Of a stretch of DNA of 64,000 bases, positions 8,152 through 16,862 are shown piece after piece. The stretch is taken from assembly GCA_015063805.1 (NCBI GenBank), contig SVTK01000003.1, positions 1 to 64,000 of the forward strand, given 5' to 3'. The notes below the pieces were generated by a model. The model was not told where the DNA came from and ran no database searches. It saw only the letters and a program-made list of their open reading frames with translations. This DNA is from Oscillospiraceae bacterium. Lineage in GTDB: Bacteria > Bacillota > Clostridia > Oscillospirales > CAG-272. How positions within the stretch are numbered: position 1 is the stretch's first letter; every line of letters starts with the position of its first letter. A program made the translations under genes and the position numbers.

Positions 8152-9207
8152 TTATTTCTTCTTGCGCAGAACTACGATGACAATAACAGCGACCACCACA
8201 ACAACAGCGGCGATACCGATCAGCAGGCCGGTGGGAACACCGCCCTCAGCTGCGGGAGCCTCGGTGGTAGCGGGAGCTTCGGTAGTAGCGGGAGCCTCAG
8301 TGGTCTCAGGAGCCTTGGTGGTCTCGGGAGCCTTGGTGGTTTCGGGAGCTGCGGTGGTAGCAGGAGCAGCAGTGGTAGCAGGAGCTGCGGTAGTCTCGGG
8401 AGCAGCAGTGGTCTCGGGAGCGGCAGTGGTCTCAGGCTGGTTAGCGGAGACGGTGCCGTAAACCTCGATCTCGGAGATACGCCAGTAATCGGGGCGGACA
8501 GCATCAACGAGGGAAGCACGGTCAGTGGGAACTTCCTTACCCTTTGCCTCAAAAATACCGGATGCAACGATCTTTTCAAGGTGCGTGCAGCGAGAGTCGG
8601 TCAAACCGTATGCGATGTACTGTGCATCCATGGGAGCGAAGTCGGCTTCGATGTAGCAGGTATTGAACTCAACATCGTTTACGATGGAGGTTTCAACCTT
8701 GTACTTCTTGCCGCAGGTAAGCTCGGTCTCAGAGTAGACCTTGGTCCAGGAGCCGGGCTCGCCGGTCTTGCTGACCAGAATATCAATGCCATCGATGTTG
8801 ATGGTGTTGATGATACCCTCAATGGTGTCACCGAAGTACATTCTGACACCGTCGATGGTGTAAACCTTGTCCAGCTTGAGCTGTACGCCTGCGTAATAGG
8901 GGACCTCCATTGCACCGGGATCACCGTCGATGTCATACTTCATGCAGCTTTCGTTGAGATAAGCGGTTTTACCGTCTGCAACCTGGTTGTCGCAGTAGGT
9001 GGAGGCATCGTTGCCGTCATAATGCTTTACGCCGTCAAACATGTACTCGATGACGTGCTTGGAGGAACCGCCCTTAATACCGAACTCGAGCCAGAACTCG
9101 GCGGTGTCGAGGGTCAGGACGTTTGTTCTCTCGGCTGCCGATGCGGGAACAACGGCCATGGAAAGAACCAGCATAAGGAGCATTGCGATAGAAAGAATCT
9201 TTTTCAT
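8152..9207 (-). CDS. Secreted discoidin-like protein with long stalk and poly-basic membrane anchor
   Basis: 351 aa. Signal peptide MKKILSIAMLLMLVLSMAVV..ASA. The discoidin-like domain (about 25-255) contains HVIEYMFDGV, NDASTYCDNQ, YDIDGDPGA, KLDKVYTIDG, ILVSKTGEPGSW, ELTCGKKYKV, DSRCTH and DYWRISEIEVY. Eleven stalk units follow, changing from ETTAAP through ETTKAP to ATTEAP, then GLLIGIAAVVVVVAVIVIVV and a basic RKKK tail. It is a tandem neighbour of the 9400-10392 gene and the signal peptides and domain blocks are nearly identical, so the pair is a recent duplication. The C-termini differ: this copy has a plain transmembrane anchor, the other has the TPTTAD tail. Confidence 0.85.
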   Translation of the reverse strand: MKKILSIAMLLMLVLSMAVVPASAAERTNVLTLDTAEFWLEFGIKGGSSKHVIEYMFDGVKHYDGNDASTYCDNQVADGKTAYLNESCMKYDIDGDPGAMEVPYYAGVQLKLDKVYTIDGVRMYFGDTIEGIINTINIDGIDILVSKTGEPGSWTKVYSETELTCGKKYKVETSIVNDVEFNTCYIEADFAPMDAQYIAYGLTDSRCTHLEKIVASGIFEAKGKEVPTDRASLVDAVRPDYWRISEIEVYGTVSANQPETTAAPETTAAPETTAAPATTAAPATTAAPETTKAPETTKAPETTEAPATTEAPATTEAPAAEGGVPTGLLIGIAAVVVVVAVIVIVVLRKKK

Positions 9208-9268
9208 GGTAGATTTCCTTTCATTGGTTTATTGTGCGATCAAAGAAGGGTCGCGTGATCACGGTACT

Positions 9269-9346
9269 ATTATATCACACAAAATGCCTTTTGTAAAATG
9301 TCAAAACTGACGATTTTTGTGGTGGGATTTGTGGCAAAGTGCACAA
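9269..9346 (-). promoter_or_regulatory. Promoter with TTGTGCA upstream element
   Basis: TTTACA (9297-9292), 17 nt, TATAAT (9274-9269) on the minus strand. TTGTGCA at 9346-9340 lies 66 nt upstream of the -10, inside TTGTGCACTTTGCCACAA, an imperfect inverted repeat with TTGTG/CACAA arms. Confidence 0.75.
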
Positions 9347-9353
9347 CAAAAAG

Positions 9354-9383
9354 GGGGATACCACACAGATGTGCGGTATCCCC
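9354..9383 (-). terminator. Terminator of the 9400-10392 gene
   Basis: A 13-bp stem GGGGATACCGCAC / GTGTGGTATCCCC with one mismatch, followed by a C/T-rich tail on the minus strand. Confidence 0.8.
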
Positions 9384-9399
9384 GAATTAAACTGTTGAA

Positions 9400-10392
9400 T
9401 TAGTTGAACTTGCGGCGGAGCATGAGGCAGGCAGCTGCGGCCATCATCAGGGCGACGCAGGCGATGGGCATCATGTCAGCAGTGGTAGGAGTCTGGGCAG
9501 GAGCCGCAGTGGTAGCGGGAGCTGCGGTGGTAGCGGGAGCTGCGGTGGTAGCAGGAGCCGCGGTGGTAGCGGGAGCTGCGGTGGTAGCGGGAGCTGCGGT
9601 GGTAGTGGGAGCTACAGGGTTGTTGGGATCGGCCTCAAAGAGCTGAATTTCAGCGACACGCCAGTAGTCAGGGCGTACGGTATTGAAGTATGCATCGTAG
9701 TCAGCGGGAACTTCCTTACCCTTTGCCTCGAAGATACCGGTAGCAACGATCTTTTCCCAGTTTGCGGTGCAGCGGGAGTCGGTCAGGCCGTAAGCGATGA
9801 ACTGTGCTTCGATGGGAGCAAAGTCGGCTTCGATGTAGCAGGTCTGCAGCTCGGTGCCATCCTCAAGCGTGGTGGTCTCGATCTTGTACTTCTTGCCGCA
9901 GACAAGCTCGGTTTCGGAGTAAACCTTGGTCCAGGAGCCGGCCTCGCCGGTCTTGCTGACCAGAATATCAACACCGTCGAAGTTGGTGGTGTCGATGATG
10001 CCGTTAATGGCAGAGGCTACATACATCTTGAAGCCATCAACGGTGTAGACCTTGTCCAGCTTGAGCTGAATGCCGGCGTAGTAGGGGGTCTCCTTGGCAC
10101 CGGGATCGCCGTCGATGTCATACTTCATGATGGTGCCGTCTTTGTAAGGATTCTTACCATCTGCGACCTGGTTGTCGCAGTAGGTGGAGGCATCATTGGA
10201 GTTGTAGTAGGCAACGCCGTCAAACATGTACTCGATAACATGCTTGGAGATACCGCCCTTGATACCGAACTCGAGCCAGAACTCGGTGGTGTCGAGGGTC
10301 AGAACATTTGTTCTTTCGGCTGCCGATGCGGGAACGATAGCCATGGAAAGAACCAGAACGAGGAGCATTGCGATAGAGAGAATCTTCTTCAT
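9400..10392 (-). CDS. Secreted discoidin-like protein with TPTTAD C-terminal anchor
   Basis: 330 aa. Signal peptide MKKILSIAMLLVLVLSMAIV..ASA. The discoidin-like domain (about 25-255) closely follows the 8152-9207 protein: HVIEYMFDGV, NDASTYCDNQ, DGFKMYV, ILVSKTGEAGSW, ELVCGKKYKIET, DYWRVAEIQLFE. Six ATTAAP-type units form the stalk. The protein ends with TPTTADMMPIACVALMMA, a short hydrophobic helix and a basic RRKFN tail. This layout (polar TPxTAD, helix, basic tail) matches sortase signals such as LPxTG in organisation but not in letters. ATG 10392 follows AAGAAAGGAAATCACC. Confidence 0.85.
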   Translation of the reverse strand: MKKILSIAMLLVLVLSMAIVPASAAERTNVLTLDTTEFWLEFGIKGGISKHVIEYMFDGVAYYNSNDASTYCDNQVADGKNPYKDGTIMKYDIDGDPGAKETPYYAGIQLKLDKVYTVDGFKMYVASAINGIIDTTNFDGVDILVSKTGEAGSWTKVYSETELVCGKKYKIETTTLEDGTELQTCYIEADFAPIEAQFIAYGLTDSRCTANWEKIVATGIFEAKGKEVPADYDAYFNTVRPDYWRVAEIQLFEADPNNPVAPTTTAAPATTAAPATTAAPATTAAPATTAAPATTAAPAQTPTTADMMPIACVALMMAAAACLMLRRKFN

Positions 10393-10477
10393 GGTGATTT
10401 CCTTTCTTAAATAAATGATTCCGCATATGCGGGAGTAAATCCCGGGAAAAATCTTCCCAAGATATAATCACAATCAT

Positions 10478-10553
10478 ATTATAGCACATAATCATGTTTT
10501 AAGAAATAGGCAAAATGCTGAATTTTTGAACATTTTTTTAGCAATATGAACAA
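10478..10553 (-). promoter_or_regulatory. Promoter with variant upstream element
   Basis: TATAAT at 10483-10478 on the minus strand with a poor -35 (TTTCTT, 10506-10501). The element reads TTGTTCATATTGC and its TTGTTCA (10553-10547) is 64 nt upstream of the -10. Confidence 0.55.
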
Positions 10554-10576
10554 AAAAAGAATTTTGCAAAAAAAGA

Positions 10577-10600
10577 GCACCGTGTAAAAGTTCACGGTGC
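10577..10600 (-). terminator. Terminator of the 10622-11539 gene
   Basis: An 8-bp stem GCACCGTG / CACGGTGC followed by TCTTTTTTT on the minus strand. Confidence 0.85.
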
Positions 10601-10621
10601 CCGAAAATGCGTGTGTTTTGA

Positions 10622-11539
10622 TTAGTTGAACTTTCTGCGGAGCATGAAGCAAGCGGCAGCGGCAAGCATCAGCGCGATGCAGGCGATGGGCATGATATCC
10701 GCAGTAGAGGGGGTCTGAGCGGGCGCCGCGGTAGTTGCAGGAGCTGCGGTAGTTGCAGGAGCCGCGGTGGTAGCAGGCGCTGCGGTAGTTGCAGGAGCCG
10801 CGGTGGTTGCAGGAGCCGCGGTGGTTGCAGGAGCTGCATCCTTTGCTGCATAGAGCTCTACCTCAGTGAGACGGCACCAGCGGACGTTTTCATCATCCAA
10901 GGGCTCAGCAAGGTGGAGGCAGGAGGGCATGGAAACGCAGATGCGGAAGTAACCGACCTTCATAGGCTCGAAGGAGCCGGATACATAAGCGGTGCTGTTG
11001 CCTTCTTCATCGGTGTAAACCTGATACTTCTTCTCGCACTGAATATTGGTGAAGGAACCGACGACCTTCCAGGTGCCGTCTTCACCGGTTTCGCTGACTG
11101 CGATGTCAACGCCGTCCAGCATATGGATGCAGGGAACACCGTCGATCACTTCGTCAAGGTAGATGGCGAAGCTGTCAACCGTGGCAGCCTCGAGGAGCTG
11201 GTAGCCCATGATGCCGTAATACTTGCCGTCATCGGCATACTGTCCTTCTACGTTGTACAGGAATGCAAGGTCCTCGCGGATCTCTTCTGCCGTTGCGCGG
11301 GCCTTGAGGTTTAGGAAGGTGCTTGCAGTGTTATGATCGTGAGATCTGCCGCCTTCGGTGATGTTGTTGGAACCGTTAACGCCGAGGAACCAGTAACCGC
11401 CGGACTCTTTGCCGCCGGCCAGAACGGCACCCAGTGCTACATTGGTGCGGCCCTCAGCGGGATCTGCGGCGGCAGCGGGAACCATCGCCAGGGAAAGAAG
11501 GAAGCAGAGCACGAGAGCAAGGGAGAAAAGTTTCTTCAT
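10622..11539 (-). CDS. Secreted discoidin-like protein with TPSTAD C-terminal anchor
   Basis: 305 aa. The start is ATG 11539 (MKKLFSLALVLCFLLSLAMV), after AGAAAGGAAACACATT; the longer upstream reading lacks a ribosome site. The discoidin-like domain (about 28-232) is closer to the first domain of the 477-2684 protein than to its neighbours: HMLDGVDIAVSETGEDGTW, NIQCEKKYQVY, PSCLHLAEP, RWCRLTEVELY. Six ATTAAP units then lead to TPSTADIMPIACIALMLA and LRRKFN. The -10 box is a weaker TATACT at 11612-11607, and at the position of the shared element only a degenerate TGTGAAAAAGCGAAA (plus orientation, 11669-11683) is present. Confidence 0.83.
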   Translation of the reverse strand: MKKLFSLALVLCFLLSLAMVPAAAADPAEGRTNVALGAVLAGGKESGGYWFLGVNGSNNITEGGRSHDHNTASTFLNLKARATAEEIREDLAFLYNVEGQYADDGKYYGIMGYQLLEAATVDSFAIYLDEVIDGVPCIHMLDGVDIAVSETGEDGTWKVVGSFTNIQCEKKYQVYTDEEGNSTAYVSGSFEPMKVGYFRICVSMPSCLHLAEPLDDENVRWCRLTEVELYAAKDAAPATTAAPATTAAPATTAAPATTAAPATTAAPATTAAPAQTPSTADIMPIACIALMLAAAACFMLRRKFN

Positions 11540-11775
11540 AATGTGTTTCCTTTCTGTGATATAGAATGCTTCCAGACAAATGGGAGGTAAGTCTGTAGAC
11601 AAGACAAGTATATCACAGTCGTTTTTTCTTTTTAATGTACAAAATAGCCAAAATATTGCATTGCTTTTTGTGAAAAAGCGAAATGCGCTTTGGCGGCGTC
11701 CGGTAATTCACTTTTTGCAGCAGTGTCGAATAAAGCGGAAAGGTGCGATGTGTCGGTAAAACGGATTTGCATAAA

Positions 11776-11804
11776 AAAGGATCGCGCCACTGGCGCGATC
11801 CTTT
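11776..11804 (-). terminator. Terminator of the 11818-12750 gene
   Basis: A perfect 14-bp stem AAAGGATCGCGCCA / TGGCGCGATCCTTT with a single-base loop as drawn (in practice four to six unpaired bases), then TTTATGC on the minus strand. Confidence 0.88.
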
Positions 11805-11817
11805 ATAATCACAGAAA

Positions 11818-12750
11818 TCAGTTGAACTTGCGGCGGAGTACAAAGCAAGCAGCGGCAGCCATCATGAGGGCGATGCAGGCGATGGGCATGACATCAGCGG
11901 TAGAGGGCGTCTGCGCGGGAGCCGCGGTAGTGGCGGGAGCCGCGGTAGTAGCAGGAGCCGCGGTGGTAGCAGGAGCCGCGGTAGTAGCAGGAGCCGCGGT
12001 AGTAGCAGGAGCCGCGGTAGTAGCGGGAGCTGCGGTGGTTGCGGGAGCTGCAGCTTCATAGAACTCCAACTCGGCAATTCTGACATACTTGTTCGTATTG
12101 GGGGCGTAGCCGTAAACATTCTGCAGAATATCTGCGTGTGTGCAGCGGACTGCAGTGATGCCGAAGGCGATGTAAGACGCCTTTACAGGGGCGAACTCCC
12201 CGGTGAGGTAGACCGTCTGCAGACCGGAATCCGCAGTCGCGATCTTGTAGTGCTGACCACAGAGCAGATCCTTGCCCGAGTAAACGACGGTCCAGCTGCC
12301 CTCTTTACCGGTCTCGCTGACCAGAATATCAAAGCCTTCTACCATACCGGGGCGGGGAATGTTGTCTTCACCGTTCATGTGGTAAAAAGCGAAGCTGTCG
12401 ATGGTGTAGGTTTTGTTAAGCTTGATCTGGAAACCGGCGTAGTACTTGGCATCGGCAGCACCGGAGTTGCCCATGATGTCATACTTGGTTGCGGTGCCGT
12501 CGAGATAAGCGTTTTTGTTTTCCTCAGGCTCCAGGTGGCAGTAGGAAGAAGCATCGTTTTTGTTGTATTCCCGGTTGCCGTCAAACATGTATTCGGTGAT
12601 GTAGTTGTTGTGCTGGCTCAGTCCAAAATCGCGCACGAGTTCATAGTTGTCGATGGTTACAATACTTTCTCGCTCGGCGGCGGAGGAGGGGATGATTGCC
12701 ATGGAGAGAATCAAGGTGATCAGCATAAGAATGGAAAATGTTTTCTTCAT
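11818..12750 (-). CDS. Secreted discoidin-like protein with TPSTAD C-terminal anchor
   Basis: 310 aa. Signal peptide MKKTFSILMLITLILSMAII..SSA. Discoidin-like domain about 26-225: YITEYMFDGNREY, NDASSYCHL, YDIMGNSGA, YYAGFQIKLNKTYTIDSF, GFDILVSETGKEGSW, LLCGQHYKI, TAVRCTHAD, YVRIAELEFYE. Seven ATTAAP units, then TPSTADVMPIACIALMMA and LRRKFN. It belongs to the same block as the two neighbouring paralogs, each with its own promoter and terminator. Confidence 0.85.
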   Translation of the reverse strand: MKKTFSILMLITLILSMAIIPSSAAERESIVTIDNYELVRDFGLSQHNNYITEYMFDGNREYNKNDASSYCHLEPEENKNAYLDGTATKYDIMGNSGAADAKYYAGFQIKLNKTYTIDSFAFYHMNGEDNIPRPGMVEGFDILVSETGKEGSWTVVYSGKDLLCGQHYKIATADSGLQTVYLTGEFAPVKASYIAFGITAVRCTHADILQNVYGYAPNTNKYVRIAELEFYEAAAPATTAAPATTAAPATTAAPATTAAPATTAAPATTAAPATTAAPAQTPSTADVMPIACIALMMAAAACFVLRRKFN

Positions 12751-12834
12751 GGGATGACTCCTTTACAAAATATTACAATTGGGATAGATATACTCGTCTG
12801 GTAGGGAATGGACGAAAAACAACTACCCAAAAAC

Positions 12835-12912
12835 ATTCTAACATAATGCGGTAGGAAAGGCAATGGTTGATGTATACATATTTTTGTGCTTGCTTTTGTG
12901 AGTTGTGAACAG
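12835..12912 (-). promoter_or_regulatory. Promoter with variant upstream element
   Basis: TTGCCT (12863-12858), 17 nt, TAGAAT (12840-12835) on the minus strand. The element reads CTGTTCACAACTCACA; its CTGTTCA (12912-12906) is 66 nt upstream of the -10. Confidence 0.55.
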
Positions 12913-12937
12913 AAGAAAAGACGCAAAAAGAAAAAAG

Positions 12938-12962
12938 GGGACTGCCGCAAATGCGGCAGCCC
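12938..12962 (-). terminator. Terminator of the 12980-13873 gene
   Basis: GC-rich stem GGGCTGCCGC / GCGGCAGTCCC with a loop of four, then a CCTTTTTTCTTTTT tail on the minus strand. Confidence 0.88.
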
Positions 12963-12979
12963 CGGATATGGACAAATGA

Positions 12980-13873
12980 TCAGTTGAACTTACGGCGGAG
13001 CATGAAGCAGGCAGCGGCGGCCATCATGAGGGCGACGCAGGCGATGGGCATCATGTCAGCGGTGGTGGGAGTCTGTGCGGGAGCTGCAGTGGTAGCAGGA
13101 GCTGCAGTAGTAGCAGGAGCTGCGGTGGTAGCGGGAGCCTCAGTGGTAGCGGGAGCCGCGTTGGGATCAGCCTCGTAGAGCTCGATCTCGGTGATGCGGT
13201 AGTAGTGGGGGTTAGCGTTGGGTTCAACACCGTATGCGGCCATCAGCGCATCGACATGCTGGCAACGGGGCTGAGTCATGCAGAATGCGAAGTACTGTGC
13301 GGTAACGGGCTCAGCAAAGTCAGCGGTGAAGTAAGCGGTCTGCAGACCGGTCTCTTCATTGGTGACAACCTGATACTTCTTGCCGCAAACCAGCTCGGTT
13401 ACGGAGTAGGCAACCTTCCAGGAACCGTCCTCGCCGGTCTCGCTGACCAGGATGTCGAAGCCGCAGATGTTGCTTGCCTTGGGGGCATCATTCTCAGCCT
13501 GTGCGCTGTAGAAGGTGAAACCGCCCAGGGTGTAAGGCTTATCCAGCTTGTACTGTACGCCGGAGTAATAGGGAGTCTCCTGTGCGCCGGGATCACCGGT
13601 GACGTCATACTTCATTGCGGTGTCATTCAGGATGGCAGTCTTACCGTCGGCCAGTTTATGGTCGCAGTAGGTGGAAGCATCGTCGGAATTATAGTGGATG
13701 TTGCCGTCGAAGATGTACTCGGGGATATACTTGCCGTTGGAAGAAAGACCGAATTCAGCCACAATCTCAAAGTTATCGAAGGTCATGATATTCTTCTTCT
13801 CGGCAGCGGCGGGAATCATTGCCAGGGAGAGGAGCAGGGTACAGAGCAATGCGATGGAGAGCAACTTTTTCAT
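12980..13873 (-). CDS. Secreted discoidin-like protein with TPTTAD C-terminal anchor
   Basis: 297 aa. Signal peptide MKKLLSIALLCTLLLSLAMI..AAA. Discoidin-like domain about 23-235: YIPEYIFDGNIHY, DDASTYCDHKLADGKT, YDVTGDPGA, YYSGVQYKLDKPYTLGGF, CGFDILVSETGEDGSW, ELVCGKKYQV, QPRCQHVDA, YYRITEIELYE. The stalk has only four units (ATTEAP, ATTAAP), the shortest of the TPxTAD group. It ends TPTTADMMPIACVALMMA and LRRKFN. ATG 13873 follows AAGAAAGGAAACACACC. Confidence 0.85.
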   Translation of the reverse strand: MKKLLSIALLCTLLLSLAMIPAAAEKKNIMTFDNFEIVAEFGLSSNGKYIPEYIFDGNIHYNSDDASTYCDHKLADGKTAILNDTAMKYDVTGDPGAQETPYYSGVQYKLDKPYTLGGFTFYSAQAENDAPKASNICGFDILVSETGEDGSWKVAYSVTELVCGKKYQVVTNEETGLQTAYFTADFAEPVTAQYFAFCMTQPRCQHVDALMAAYGVEPNANPHYYRITEIELYEADPNAAPATTEAPATTAAPATTAAPATTAAPAQTPTTADMMPIACVALMMAAAACFMLRRKFN

Positions 13874-13943
13874 GGTGTGTTTCCTTTCTTTGAAATTTGT
13901 TTTGTTCTGAGGTGTCGGTTGAGAACCGATTACTGACGATTAT

Positions 13944-14020
13944 ATTATATCATATTACATTTATGCGGGAAATAGACATTATGACGAAAAAACAATTGCT
14001 GATTTGGTGGATTTGCACAA
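13944..14020 (-). promoter_or_regulatory. Promoter with TTGTGCA upstream element
   Basis: TATAAT at 13949-13944 on the minus strand, with a weak -35 (TTTCCC). TTGTGCA at 14020-14014 lies 65 nt upstream, continuing as TTGTGCAAATCCACC. Confidence 0.65.
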
Positions 14021-14055
14021 CTTCTTTGTCGGAAGAGTGGTGACGGAATGTGCGG

Positions 14056-14946
14056 TTATGTTCGGTTCTCCTTTTGGCCGTGCTGCCGCTTGCTTTCCCT
14101 GGCGACCAGCAGAGCCGCCACCGCCATGCCCATCAGCAGGACGGTTACTAAGATTGCCTCGTAATTGAGCGTGGTCGGGGTAGGCGGAGTGGGGGCAGGG
14201 GTATCGGTTACAGCAGGCGCGGACGCATCGGTGGTTACCTCGGCAACCGCTTCGGGTTTGCCGTAGAATTCCAGCTCGGTGATGCGGAAATATTCGGGGT
14301 GCGTGCTGATCTCCATGCCGTAGGCAGCCTTCAGCGCATCGGTGTGCTGGCAGCGGGGTTGGGTCAGACCGAAGGCGATAAACTGAGCCTTGGTTGCTTC
14401 AAAATCAGCGGTGATGTAGGCGGTTTCGTTGTGGACCTGATATTTCTTGCCGCAGTGGAGCTCAGTCCCCGAGTAGACCAGTTTCCACTCGTTATCCAGC
14501 CCGGTCTCGCTGAGAAGAATGTCTACACCGTCCACATTGACGTTGGTCGGGAGTCCGTCGATCACATTCGAGCAGTAGAAGGAGAAGCCGTCCAGGGCGT
14601 AGAGCTGATTCAGTTCAAAAAAGAGGATGCAAAGATATTTGGAGTCTGCAGCCCCGGCAATGCCCGCCATATTGTACAGGGGAGCTTTTCCCTTTTGCAC
14701 ATCTGATTGGGAAGCGGTCATTCGGTGATCACAGAAGGTGCCGGAGTTATTTTTGTCATAGTCTATATTGCCGTCGCAGACATATTCGGGAATATAGGCG
14801 GATGTGGTGGATAGCCCGATTGTGAGATAAGGGTAAACGGTTTCCAGGGTGAACACATTCTGCCGCGCCTCTTCCGCTGCGGCGGGAAAGACGGGGAGGG
14901 CAAAAAGCAGGGTGAAGATCAAAGCCAAAGCAAAAATTTTTTTCAC
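14056..14946 (-). CDS. Secreted discoidin-like protein with divergent transmembrane tail
   Basis: 296 aa. The start codon is GTG at 14946, after GGAAAGGAAAAACACT. Signal peptide MKKIFALALIFTLLFALPVF..AAA. Discoidin-like domain about 24-230: YIPEYVCDGNIDY, TFCDHR, GVDILLSETGLDNEWKLVYS, ELHCGKKYQV, QPRCQHTDA, YFRITELEFY. The stalk is short and irregular (VTTDASAPAVTDTPAPTPPT) and not made of the 18-nt units. A hydrophobic helix (ILVTVLLMGMAVAALLV) and a long basic tail (ARESKRQHGQKENRT) close the protein, so it is probably a simple membrane-anchored member. No terminator is visible downstream. Confidence 0.82.
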   Translation of the reverse strand: MKKIFALALIFTLLFALPVFPAAAEEARQNVFTLETVYPYLTIGLSTTSAYIPEYVCDGNIDYDKNNSGTFCDHRMTASQSDVQKGKAPLYNMAGIAGAADSKYLCILFFELNQLYALDGFSFYCSNVIDGLPTNVNVDGVDILLSETGLDNEWKLVYSGTELHCGKKYQVHNETAYITADFEATKAQFIAFGLTQPRCQHTDALKAAYGMEISTHPEYFRITELEFYGKPEAVAEVTTDASAPAVTDTPAPTPPTPTTLNYEAILVTVLLMGMAVAALLVARESKRQHGQKENRT

Positions 14947-14990
14947 AGTGTTTTTCCTTTCCGCAAAAGGTTGCCCATAGGGTTACATAC

Positions 14991-15019
14991 ATTCTACCAT
15001 ATGGAGCGAATTTGTGCAA
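14991..15019 (-). promoter_or_regulatory. Promoter of the 14056-14946 gene
   Basis: TTGCAC (15019-15014), 17 nt, TAGAAT (14996-14991) on the minus strand. The shared upstream element is not recognisable at the usual distance. Confidence 0.6.
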
Positions 15020-15078
15020 TGGGCAAATTTGCCGAAAAAAAGGGGGTATAACACAGCGCAATCACCAATGCAGGAAGA

Positions 15079-15108
15079 AGGGATGCCGTACCAAAGGTGC
15101 GGCATCCC
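15079..15108 (-). terminator. Terminator of the 15124-16611 gene
   Basis: A 12-bp stem GGGATGCCGCACC / GGTACGGCATCCC with one mismatch, then CTTCTTCCTG on the minus strand. Confidence 0.75.
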
Positions 15109-15123
15109 GGAAAGATTGAATTT

Positions 15124-16611
15124 TTAGCCCAGCGCATCCAGCTTCTTTGCCACATTGGCAAGGCGCTTTCTGAAGACATTGCCCTGGGAGGAGAAGGTGG
15201 AGGCTGCATTGCCGGTATCCACGGCAGTTGCCAGCATGGATTTGTAATCCAGGGTCGTGAAGAGGGTAGAAGCATCGTAGCAGATGGACTTGCGGATCAG
15301 CTTGACCATCTCACCCAGTTCGGGAACACGGGCGCGGCGGAGGGAGATGACCGTGTCGACAAAGGCGGTCAGTACTTCCTCGGAGGACTTGTATGCCATG
15401 TCCTCCAGCAGGACGGACAGGCGCTCGATGTCATCCTGCGAATTAGTGGCCGGGATGGACATACAGGTGCGGAGGGGATCCAGGTAGTGGTAGTATTCGG
15501 GCTGGTTCACATCGTACTTCGGCAGGGGAACCATGCCATATTCGCTCTGCATTTCCATGGAGTTGAACTCATCAAATACATCGGAGGAAGCAACGGTGAA
15601 GAGGAAATGATCCTCGGCGAAGAGCTTGCGGCCATAGATCCAGCGGCTGCCCTCGGCATCCAGATCATAGTAATCGCGGGTGATGGTCTTGTCGGTGGAG
15701 AAGGTTCTGATTTTTTCCAGAATGGTGATGGTTTTCTCGTTCATGAACTTCTCTTCGAATCCGTCATCGGTGACCCCAATAAACTCCACGCCGCAGCCGC
15801 CCAGAAGGTAGAATGCGGTGTTGTCATTGCCGGGTTGATAGAGGAATCCGTACAAGTCAGCATCGGTCTGCTGCTGGTCACCGTCCAGATCGCCGCTGAT
15901 CTTGGTAGTCATTTCGATCATCTTGTCCAGGGTCCACTGGTTGTTCTTGACCAGTTCGTAGCAGTCCTCAAGGTTATTTTCCTTTGCCAGGTCACGGTTG
16001 AAGATAACGCCGCGCTGGCCAACGGGGGTCATCAGACTGATGTCGCAGACCACGGCGAAGAGCTTGTCATGATAGGCGAGGCCCTCAACGCTGTTGGCGT
16101 CCCACCAGGGTTTGGAATAATCCACATGGCCGAAGTCGGCAATGTTGTACAGCTGACCTGCCAGGGCGGCCGAGCCGGTATTGGTGAAGGATTCATACAT
16201 GACATCGTAGAAGTCGTCATTGGACTGAGAAGCCTTGGAAACCAAGTCGGCGGGTTTGTCACTTTCCTCGGTGCGGATGACAACGCCGTATTTTTCCTCA
16301 ATGTAGGTGTTGCGCTTGAAGATGGAGTCATTGATCAGGTCGCCGGTGATGTCCTCGGCATCCAGCCAGCGCTCGTTGTAGTACTGCGTGTCGGCGGGAC
16401 GGCAGACGAAAACCAGCTCGGTGCCCTCATATCTGACCTCGGGAAGCTCGGGGAGGGGGCCGGTGGGCTGGGTTTCGGGAGCTTCGGTGGTTGTTGCTGC
16501 CGATGTGGGATCGGTGGTTTCGCTTGCAGGAGGCGGTGTGCTCTCGCCGCAGGCTGCCAGGGGGACAAGCATCAGAATCACAAGAAACGCGGTAAGCAAA
16601 CGTTTGAGCAT
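15124..16611 (-). CDS. Extracellular solute-binding-type lipoprotein
   Basis: 495 aa. ATG 16611 is chosen because AAGGAG sits 7 nt upstream; the ATG two codons earlier would touch the ribosome site. Lipobox LVPLAAC near residues 16-22, then a Thr/Ser-rich linker. The body has blocks shared with the 22226-23734 protein: LPEVRYEGTELVFV, GDLINDSIFKRN, EEKYGVVI, DISLMT, FNRDLAKENNLED, NNQWTLDKM, DLDGDQQQTDADLYG, SEYGMVPLPKYD. This is the solute-binding (type I ABC) fold class judged by layout. No permease or ATPase is encoded nearby, so it either serves a transporter elsewhere or acts as a surface receptor. Confidence 0.8.
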   Translation of the reverse strand: MLKRLLTAFLVILMLVPLAACGESTPPPASETTDPTSAATTTEAPETQPTGPLPELPEVRYEGTELVFVCRPADTQYYNERWLDAEDITGDLINDSIFKRNTYIEEKYGVVIRTEESDKPADLVSKASQSNDDFYDVMYESFTNTGSAALAGQLYNIADFGHVDYSKPWWDANSVEGLAYHDKLFAVVCDISLMTPVGQRGVIFNRDLAKENNLEDCYELVKNNQWTLDKMIEMTTKISGDLDGDQQQTDADLYGFLYQPGNDNTAFYLLGGCGVEFIGVTDDGFEEKFMNEKTITILEKIRTFSTDKTITRDYYDLDAEGSRWIYGRKLFAEDHFLFTVASSDVFDEFNSMEMQSEYGMVPLPKYDVNQPEYYHYLDPLRTCMSIPATNSQDDIERLSVLLEDMAYKSSEEVLTAFVDTVISLRRARVPELGEMVKLIRKSICYDASTLFTTLDYKSMLATAVDTGNAASTFSSQGNVFRKRLANVAKKLDALG

Positions 16612-16691
16612 GGACATTCTCCTTTTTCATTGTTATGGGTACGGTACACGAAAAGTCAGACGGACGTTCAACGCTGACTTGATTCATCCTA

Positions 16692-16769
16692 ATTCTATCA
16701 TATCGGCATTTTCCATAAAATGTACCAAATGCACAAAAAGCAACAGGGTGAAAAAGTCATATTGCACAA
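16692..16769 (-). promoter_or_regulatory. Promoter with TTGTGCA upstream element
   Basis: TAGAAT at 16697-16692 on the minus strand (overlapped by TATGAT at 16702-16697), with a poor -35. TTGTGCA at 16769-16763 is 66 nt upstream of TAGAAT. Confidence 0.6.
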
Positions 16770-16799
16770 AAGACGTGTGCTCCGCTTTTTGTCAAAAAA

Positions 16800-16825
16800 G
16801 GTGCCGCGCTTGTATGCGCGGCACC
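16800..16825 (-). terminator. Terminator of the amidohydrolase-isomerase-kinase operon
   Basis: A 10-bp stem GGTGCCGCGC / GCGCGGCACC with a 6-nt loop, then TTTTTTGAC on the minus strand. Confidence 0.88.
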
Positions 16826-16862
16826 CTGTGTGATATGTATATGGTGTGCAGTACCCGGAACC